Made by a program: the position numbers and the translations under genes. Below are positions 56,217-64,000 of a stretch of 64,000 bases of DNA, piece after piece (positions within the stretch are counted from its first letter, which is position 1; each line of letters starts with the position of its first letter). The notes below the pieces were generated by a model. The model worked only from the letters and a program-made list of their open reading frames with translations. It did not search any database and had not been told where the DNA came from. Source of the stretch: Cristatella mucedo (Eukaryota; Bryozoa; Phylactolaemata; Cristatellidae); the NCBI GenBank assembly GCA_009760855.2, contig WPIO01000014.1:1637501-1701500 (forward strand). The letters are read 5' to 3'.

Positions 56217-56453
56217 ATGTGGCTATTTATCTTTGCTGCCGGTGAGTCACTCGACAATTTTGTTGCTGTGAGGGCATTGCAATAATGCACCCACGGCACG
56301 TGTCTGCCCATCGACATTGGAAAAGAAGGGACTCTCTGTCCTGCACGTCTCCCTACTTTTGGCTGTTGACTTGCAGTTTATGGGCTCACGACTGAGGAGC
56401 CAGGCGCAAGAGCTATGAATGCGTTGCTAAGAAAAGCAATGCAACTTCTATAA
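56217..56453 (+). CDS. Candidate two-exon gene for a 33-residue secreted peptide
   Basis: Exon 1 (56217-56241) encodes MWLFIFAA plus one base and ends at a consensus donor, CCG|GTGAGT. A long pyrimidine-rich run ending GACTTGCAG at 56376 is a strong acceptor. Joining the exons (56242-56376 removed, 135 bp, phase 1) gives an open frame to TAA at 56451-56453. The hydrophobic start (MWLFIFAAVYGLTT) reads as a signal peptide, and the remainder (EEPGARAMNALLRKAMQLL) would be a short, Cys-free, possibly helical peptide. The layout parallels that of the CBM14-like gene 1.5 kb downstream. No close AATAAA was found, so exon 2 may not be the last exon, and alternative joining to other phase-1 exons is possible. 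I recognise no family. Confidence 0.4.
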
Positions 56454-57370
56454 TTACCTTACAGAATTACCAAACTTGATTAATTTCACAACAGATTCTC
56501 AGGAAATAACATCCCGAAAAGTTTAAAAATGGAACTGCTAAATAGGATCGTGTTTTCAAGCAATATCTCGCATCATACAACTGGAATTTTTTAATTCAGC
56601 CGTCCGTCAGTTTTACTATTTGAACTTAATATTAAAACAGTAGGGATCTCAGTAAATCACATTAGAATGCAAATAATTCAGTCTACTTCTTCTAAAATGT
56701 GTATCCTATTTAAAAGGTTTATAAGATGATCTGCGTGTATTCCTGACTTTCTGAAATATCTCGAGCTTGATAAAGAAAGCGAGAACTCTTATCTTAAAGT
56801 GTTCTGATTTTAGGCAGGCAATATCATACGTGACTTAAGCACAGTATTCTCTCACTACCATCCTCAAGAAATTTGCTGGCGTTTAATTAAGGCTCATACT
56901 TATCTAACTGTCAGTGGATGGATAAGAATAGTCTACTTCATTCAACCTGTACACAACTCTGAGGAAATATAAAGTCATACACTTTGCATAGAATGTATCC
57001 TTGTACTTTCGAGAGTTCAAAAATACGGAGTTATGTCGACTCAAGCTTGTCAGATTGGCATTTCAAAGAAGAGCTGACCTTGCCTGCCATCCACTTTCAG
57101 CCTCAGACCTAGTCTAATTACGAGCGAACATACTTTACACGTGCCTACTTAAAACAATTTATTTAATAAGATCTACTGTCTTTTTATTCTAGGAAGAATT
57201 AGGGCTGTCGGGCCAAGAATATTCAGGCAGGTTAAAAAGCTATTGCTCGTATGTGCATCTCATTCCCTCCGTCCTTAAAATAAATAAGGTGACCCTGATC
57301 AGGTTTCGTGCAGATCCCACGTTGAGATATCCACATACCCCCAAACCTCGTAGATGAAGCGAAACTTGAG
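56454..57370. other. No gene seen
   Basis: AT-rich spacer between two candidate secreted-peptide genes. AATAAATAA at about 57285 is the first polyadenylation-like motif after the upstream gene. Confidence 0.5.
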
Positions 57371-57603
57371 CCGGGGATTTCCGAATTCTGGACACCTAAG
57401 GGTTATTGATTGAACCTGAAGCCTGGCTGTGGCTTGAAAACTTCGATTTCAGTAGCTGATTGATTTGCCACTCGTACTTTGCTCCAGTGAGTGAGAATTC
57501 ACGTGCCTCCGTTGATCGTGCCTCCGTTGGCCCCTGGAAAGGCCCTTGAGTGAGGAGTGACTCAAACCAGGCCGACTCGGCGGTGTTGCAACAGCTGACG
57601 ATC
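57371..57603. repeat. Duplicated segment D, copy 1 (upstream flank of the CBM14-like gene)
   Basis: It shares long blocks with 59509-59724: GGGGATTTCC, AATTCTGGACAC, TTGAACCTGAAGCCTGGC, GGCCCCTGGAAAGG-like and CAACAGCTGACGAT. It ends about 40 bp before the TATA box. Confidence 0.8.
57373..57382 (+). promoter_or_regulatory. kappaB-like site upstream of the CBM14-like gene
   Basis: GGGGATTTCC fits the GGGRNNYYCC consensus of Rel/NF-kappaB factors and lies about 270 bp upstream of the TATA box. It is kept in copy 2 of segment D (59512-59521). Immune regulation would be inference. Confidence 0.35.
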
Positions 57604-57643
57604 GCGTGACTTGTTATTCAGACCCAGCTGTCAGCTTACCATT

Positions 57644-57648
57644 TATAA
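57644..57648 (+). promoter_or_regulatory. TATA box of the CBM14-like gene
   Basis: TATAA in CATTTATAAGGCGG lies about 50 bases upstream of the ATG at 57696, which leaves room for a start site and a short leader. Confidence 0.6.
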
Positions 57649-57695
57649 GGCGGCACCTCAGGAGAGCCGGTTTAACGGAGCAGAAGTACCTCAAC

Positions 57696-58061
57696 ATGGA
57701 GCGACATGTTCGTTCGCACGGCTTGGTACTCGCGACACTGCTGGCTTCTGTCCTCTGTGTATTTGGGATGAACAAGTTAGACACACAAGGTACTATGCTG
57801 CCGTGCTGTTCATTCATCTTTCAGAGCGAGCTCCGGAGCTTGTAAACGCTAGCCGCATCGACTCTGCTTTTGCTTTTAGATCCATGCGCATGCTATGAAA
57901 AAGGTAACACGTACCACGCTATTTTGAATTGTACCTATTTCACTCAACAATCATCTGGAGTTGGTCCGGTGAAATTCAAGTGTCCAGATGAGACTCTGTT
58001 CGATGTTAACGTCTGCGTCTGCAATTGGAGCGACAGAATGGTCTGCCCTCCTGGATGTTAA
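57696..58061 (+). CDS. Two-exon gene for a 91-residue secreted CBM14-like (peritrophin-A-type) protein
   Basis: Exon 1 is 57696-57789 (ATG in context, donor CAAG|GTACTA). The intron is 57790-57879 with acceptor TTTGCTTTTAG, and exon 2 is 57880-58061. The intron is phase 1 and the join gives 91 codons and TAA. Residues 1-24 form a signal peptide (LVLATLLASVLCVFG). The mature part has a chitin-binding type 2 pattern: CACYEKGNTY, then NCTYF, FKCPDETLFD and VCVCNWSDRMVC, ending PPGC. Such domains bind chitin in cuticle, gut lining or microbial walls, and small secreted ones can be antimicrobial. The Cys usually found shortly after the NC..Y motif is absent while a CVC pair is present, so disulphides may be rearranged. 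TATA, both splice sites and an AATAAA at 58211 support an intact gene. Confidence 0.75.
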
Positions 58062-58210
58062 AGACTTGACGAAGGAGACCGATCGCACTCATCGTGTGGA
58101 CTAGGAAGAGATTGTGCATTTCTGTCTGCTCATTTCGCCGTTTGTCTGCACAAATATCTTATTCTAAAGCTTCAGCGTCGAACAGGTTTAATGTTAATAC
58201 TATCTTTCCC

Positions 58211-58216
58211 AATAAA
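58211..58216 (+). terminator. Polyadenylation signal of the CBM14-like gene
   Basis: AATAAA lies 150 bases after the stop and is followed by a GT-rich stretch (ACGTGTGTTGC). Confidence 0.75.
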
Positions 58217-58334
58217 AACATGCCTCTGAACGTGTGTTGCTTCCGTTTCTTGGAGTAAGCAGGCCGTTCTAGTGGGTAACAACTCGATGAGAAGCCAGAG
58301 TGATAGAAATATGTTCAGGGATAATTTTCGCGCC

Positions 58335-58780
58335 TCTAACATTCAAATTCCTCTAGAAAACAATGAATATAAGGCACATTCCCCCCACCCGAAAGATTGG
58401 AACGCCATTCTGCCACTGCCGCGCCATACCTGGTATTAAAAGGTTTAAAAAGCCACTGCTGCTACTAACCAGCTCCTTATTCCCGAGCCAGAAAATATTC
58501 AGTGCTCCAGCATATGGCGTCGCGGAAAAGATAGAATAAATTCCACTAAAACAAAACCTCTGCATCTCGCTTTCGGTATTGGGATTTCCATGGCACCTCT
58601 GTGGAAATCCCCTAGAGAAACTTTCGTAAAGGTGATTCATCGAAGGCCGACGGAGCAGTCAGTATTGCGACACTGGAATTTCCAGAGGTATTAGCCACAT
58701 GAACTATTATAGCCACACCGCTTTCTCGGCATAGTGAGCAGCCACGCTGAGCTGCACGCTTCAGTGAAATGGTTATAGCA
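58335..58780. repeat. Dispersed repeat C, copy 2
   Basis: It matches 51680-52140. The GGGATTTCCA / TGGAAATCCC inverted pair is at 58581-58590 and 58602-58611. It follows the CBM14-like gene by about 120 bp. Confidence 0.85.
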
Positions 58781-59508
58781 CTGCTATAGCACTATAGTGC
58801 ATGGCACTGCTCTGCTCGTTGCCGTTTCCGCTGTAAAACCTTGAGGTAAAGTGGGCATCAGCATAGCCGATTTCTGCATTTGAAAGTCTCATTGTCAGCT
58901 GCTGACATTCAGACGCAGAAATAAGACTGGCACGAAGAAAGGGAAATTGTGCGTACTGCAGCAAACTACTTGACGATAAGAGGAAACAGTGCAGCCCGAT
59001 GAAAATGTTTCCGGGACACGGAGCGAAGTCATTTCTTTGCAGGATTTCAGATTTCAGGCAGTGGTTTAGCTCACTCTAAGGCAAATAGTAGTTACAGATC
59101 AAGCCTCGGGTAAAAACTTTGGGCGTCACCATAGACTGTCAATAAGTGAATTAAATATCGTAAGATAGTTTCTCGTGTCATCCGTACTTAATTATGAAAG
59201 CAAACATGGTCGTTCCCTGGAAAAGTTCATTATTTAAAGCAGCTCTTAGCTGTAGCATAGACTACTAAAGTCAGCTGACAGGTCCTATATCTATGCTTCT
59301 CCATTGTAGCTACCACGTTTGCCGCTTTACTCAAGCAATTTTTATCTCATGACTGTGAATCAATGTCAGTTGGAATTTCATAGAAGGTGATTCTTCATTA
59401 AGCCTGATCTGAGGCATGTAAATTAAACACAAACTGACGACAACTACCGCGCGGAGTAGTTTTTCGTTGCCTTATGTCGCTGACTGCAACCAAATCTCGC
59501 AGGGGATT
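58781..59508. other. No gene seen
   Basis: Short frames only; a GCACTGCTATAGCACTATAG local repeat occurs at about 58770. Confidence 0.5.
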
Positions 59509-59724
59509 TCCTAATTCTGGACACATAAGGGATTACAATTGAACCTGAAGCCTGGCAGTGGTTCGACTGCTCCGATTTTAGCACCTGACCGGTTTGCCTC
59601 TCTTAAGTTGGTGTAGCGAGCGGGAATTCACTCAGCTCGTGTCTCAGATGGCTCCTGGAAGGACCTTTGAAGGTCAAACAGTAACCCAGATCAGGCCAAT
59701 TCGGTGGTGTAGAAACAGCTGACG
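59509..59724. repeat. Duplicated segment D, copy 2
   Basis: Similar to 57371-57603 up to CAGCTGACGAT, where an antisense LINE-A 3' end begins in place of the CBM14-like promoter. Confidence 0.8.
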
Positions 59725-60690
59725 ATGTATCTCCGTCTGTAACTCCACAAAGTCATAAAGACCACGTGGGTTTTATGCAGCAGAGTTTTGTATAGCACAC
59801 TCACAGCCTAAGCGGCTTTCGGTACCCATTCGGTAGCCAACAGACTTCGTCTCACGCAACAAAGAGAAAGTGGGAAGCATAGCAGAGTCAGGAGAGCATT
59901 TGAGATAGTGAGTAGCATAGAAGTAGCAGCTCAGGACCGATGAAAAAGATGTGCCATAGTCGGAAGTTGGAGAGTAGTTGTCGTTGCGTAAGAATTGTGA
60001 AAGCGAGTTCCACAGTCTAGGACCTGCAGAGCTAAAGCTTCTGTCGCCGACTTTTTTTAAGCGGAGGAATGGGACAGCTAATTTATTGTCCACACAGGAC
60101 CTGAGGGCGCGAACAGGCTGAAGCTGATGCAGCAGTTCAGCTAGGTACGAAGGAGCCAAGCCGTGGGAGGCCTTGTGGGTCAGCGTAAGAACTTTGCTCT
60201 GTATCCTTTGCTCAACCGGCAACCATCCTAGCTCTTTCAGCAAAGGAGACACGTGCTCAAACCACTGGGACTTGAAGACCAGCCTTGCAGCCATGTTCAT
60301 AGTCCTCTGTAGTGGCATAATAGCTTTCTTTGGCAGCCCAGCCAAAAGGGAATTACAATAATCAAGCCGAGACAGAACTAAAGAGCTGGTTAAATTTTTT
60401 ACAAGCCACTGTGGGAGACAGCTTCTAATCTTGGATAGGGATCGGATGTGATGGCTAGCTGTAGAGGCAGTCTTCTGAATGAAGCTTTTGAAATTGAGGC
60501 AGCTATCGAACACGACACCTAAATTACGAGCACGTGGTGAAGGTCGCACAATAGCATCATCTATTAGAACAGCAAAGCCTTTTAATCCAGCCACACGCTT
60601 AGGGTGTCCTACGAGCAGCAGCTCGGTTTTATCGTAATTTAATTTCAGGAAGTTTTCCGACATCCAGGGTCGAATATCGGCAAGGCAAGA
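59718..60690 (-). mobile_element. LINE-A copy 8, 5' truncated
   Basis: The 3' end (GACGGAGATACAT on the minus strand) lies at 59718, with no CATTA repeat. Homology ends at about 60690 inside the reverse transcriptase after the YADD block. It is the least damaged LINE-A stretch here. Confidence 0.88.
59773..60690 (-). pseudogene. LINE-A ORF2 C-terminal part, open
   Basis: One uninterrupted minus-strand frame gives [80 protein letters not shown] and SAGPRLWNSLSQFLRND, and ends CAIQNSAA with a stop at 59773. It covers the thumb and C-terminal region only, without catalytic motifs, so it is not functional. The open frame extends to 60864, but the part beyond about 60690 is not LINE-A. The absence of stops marks a recent insertion and shows what several LINE-A copy 1 stop codons originally encoded. 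Confidence 0.88.
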
Positions 60691-61637
<947 letters not shown>

Positions 61638-63397
61638 TAATTATTCATCTATAAAGTTGAGCTTGGCATCAAGCATTGCTGCTAGATCACCCCTGCAGAC
61701 AAAATGCTGCATCCGAATTCTAGAAAACTCTTTCCTCAGCGGGTAGCTTTGTACCTTACATGCTCATCTGCAATTATTTAAATTCAAATGTACATCTCAT
61801 TGCTCGATACCTTGATTAAAGGTAAAACTTCTGCCCATTTGATCATGCATTACCCACTTTATAGTTCAATGGGCATTATTTGCTCTTCCTGTACCACCGC
61901 ATACCTTGGATCCTGGATATAATTAAGTCGGTTGCGAATTCTGATCGGGCTATCATAAATTATCTCACTTAAAAATATAGAGTTAGACAAATTGAATGTA
62001 TGAAGCTTTAAACGGCTCTGCTAAGCATTATAATACGAAAATTCATAATCGTGCAAAAAAGTTGTATACAATTTTACGTAAACAATGCGAGGCGTTGTAA
62101 AGAACATACTTAGGACTGAGAAATGTGCATATCTAAAAGGAATATTGTAAGAAAAGCCAAAATTAGCAAAGCATCAGGGTAGGACGGGCTTTTTTCTGTA
62201 CAAAATAACAGTCAAAATGTCGAAAATCTGATCAAAAGAGGTCAGAAATCCAAAATCCATTAGCGAAGGACAAAATACTGGACGAAATATGACTACGATG
62301 CTTAATATTTTGTTTACTTTAACGCAGTGAACTTTTTATTGAGATTCATCAAACTCTTGCGAAGTTGGCAGTCAAGAATAATCCCAAAAACAATTCCATC
62401 CAAATTGAAAGTACTGTCCATTGGCATTACATTATAGACCTTAAACAGCATGTGAGCGTCAAGTATTATAAAAAAAAATTCTTCTTCATATGCATCATTT
62501 TTTCCGGCATCACAGAGTATCTATTTTTGGCTAAAAAAATATTTTAAATAGAAAACAGTCGCTAAAAATCAACACTGCTACTTGGCGTATGCTCAAACCT
62601 GAGCGCTATCCGGAGCACTTGGAACTTTCGCACATTCTACTACAATCTCATTATCGTTGCTAATATTTGACGACACTGACTTGACCTATGCGGCTGATTG
62701 CAGTGACCAAAGGTCTACAATGCCTTGTATTCTGGCGGTCCACTTTGGGCAGCTTGAAAGGCTAGCTTTGGTGACAAAAACGTGCTCAACGTTAGCAAGT
62801 GGTGCGTGCGATTGAAGTAAAATAGATACAGCAACTTTGTTTTTATAATCGCTTCATACGTTACGACAAATATGGGCACAGGAACTCTGGTTAATATCTG
62901 ATACATTCCGCTCTCCCAGTTCAGTACCAGCTATTGCATCCAAATTAAAGTGTGATTCACGTTTTAAGCTAAATATTTAAGATACCGGAGCCCTTGCTGA
63001 CGACTAAATTTGCAGGAAAGCGCAAGAAAACTCCTTATCAATTTAAACATATATATGCGCCTCATTCGAGACAACGAAACTGTCATTCAGACAAATCTCT
63101 AAATTTGTCAGAACTCAGCATAACTACAAGCGTAACCTTCACACACACAGACCTGCTATACCACGAGCTAGTCGTCGTTTGCAGATGAAACCGCAGCCAG
63201 AATTAGGAGGTCCTGTGAGTAAAATTAGGGAAACCGTGCTCTTTTAGCGCCATGGAACCCTGAAAGTTTTTGCTCTTACTGAACTGCTTTCAGAGTTTGT
63301 GCATCGTCAAAAATATATTTGCTTACACGGCACGCGAGCAGTTTTAAATACTGCATAGCCTATTGGAAGATCTCCACTATGAGTTCCAAATAGCTTG
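61638..63397. other. AT-rich region, no gene seen
   Basis: No feature beyond short frames was recognised over 1.7 kb. Confidence 0.55.
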
Positions 63398-64000
63398 ACA
63401 ATAAAAATAACACGTCTGATAAAGCGCCCTCGGAGAACTCAATCTATTTCTAGGCGCTTTACAATTGCTTGAAAGAAACCGCGATTACATGGTAGTATGA
63501 TCAATAAACAACAAGAATAACACGGTTAGGGATGACATTCTCAGGGTCAGCATGCAAATATGGTTAGTACCAGCATGGATACTGTCAGCACGCATAACCA
63601 CATAAAGAAGCAATCACAGGGACAAACTAAATACAGTAATAAACAGGTGCGTTTTTAGAGTCTTTTTAAACGTGGTCAAGTCAGAAGATTTCGTGACGCA
63701 AGTATTTTCTTAAATCTAGTCTAGTCAGAAAATGTCGTGAAGCAAGGCTGGAGGAGATTACAGGCTTTTGAAGCATGCAGACTAAAAGTACTTTCTCAAA
63801 AGGTTTGAGGTTTGTACGAGGTGTAGGTACACAATTAGATTCCAAAAAACAGGTGGTACGATGCTTAGCCTGTTAGGGAAGTAGATCTGGAAGGTAGGGT
63901 GGAGCCAAAGAATAAAGGGGCCTGAAAATGAGAGACGAAGGATTGAAGCCGATGCGTTGCTTGTCTGGGAGCCACTACAGGTCGGCGAGAAGTGATGTAA
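63398..64000 (-). mobile_element. LINE-B 3' part, running off the window
   Basis: The hairpin tail is at 63410-63470 (ATAAAGCGCCC...CTAGGCGCTTTAC), then the 3' untranslated region and the ORF2 C-terminal block with the HWLPV-equivalent at about 63960. A local duplication of the GTCAGAAGATTTCGTGACGC region occurs at 63680-63740. It is decayed, and the 5' part lies beyond the right edge. Confidence 0.82.

Overview
This window is eukaryotic, from an invertebrate animal genome. The evidence is spliced small genes with TATA boxes and AATAAA signals, several clades of animal retrotransposon, tRNA-derived SINEs, long GA and AT microsatellites, and large AT-rich stretches without long open frames. 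I cannot name the species. A chitin-binding (CBM14-type) secreted protein, L2/CR1-type LINEs and a SPIN-like hAT element fit a mollusc, chelicerate or crustacean better than a vertebrate. Almost all recognisable coding sequence belongs to mobile elements, and nearly all of it is broken.

Layout. 1-6.36 kb is the body and 3' LTR of a decayed Ty3/gypsy retrotransposon; its 5' LTR lies left of the window. 6.36-10.25 kb holds two tandem + strand copies of a non-LTR element called LINE-A here (3' end in a short CATTA repeat). 11.8-12.2 kb and 14.2-20.2 kb hold a second family, LINE-B, whose 3' end is a GCGCC...GGCGC hairpin followed by (TTA)n. The 15.69-20.16 kb block is a nested stack: an old LINE-B copy was split by a younger LINE-B, which itself carries a tail-only LINE-B insertion, and a LINE-A 3' end also interrupts the old copy. 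22.95-24.15 kb is a decayed gene of an uncharacterised repeated protein family. 31.7-35.4 kb contains a nearly complete LINE-B with endonuclease and reverse transcriptase regions, and 41.4-43.4 kb a young 5'-truncated copy almost identical to the one at 16.8-18.8 kb. 37.16-37.35 kb is a SPIN-like hAT non-autonomous DNA transposon with matching terminal inverted repeats and an imperfect 8-bp target duplication.

49-64 kb is the part with signs of host genes: a coiled-coil terminal exon at 53.25-53.40 kb; a candidate two-exon gene for a very short secreted peptide at 56.15-56.45 kb; and a well-supported two-exon gene for a 91-residue secreted CBM14-like protein at 57.64-58.22 kb. The last two share the plan of TATA box, short signal-peptide exon, phase-1 intron and short terminal exon. 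A roughly 230-bp segment just upstream of the CBM14 gene recurs at 59.51-59.72 kb, where an antisense LINE-A adjoins it.

Two tRNA-derived SINE families occur. SINE-1 ends in the same 3' hairpin as LINE-B, which suggests it uses the LINE-B machinery. The LINE-B tail occurs about 19 times, alone, on LINEs and on SINEs, and in one place a 200-bp GA microsatellite sits inside its stem sequence. No CRISPR array, bacterial operon, rRNA or convincing tRNA gene was seen.
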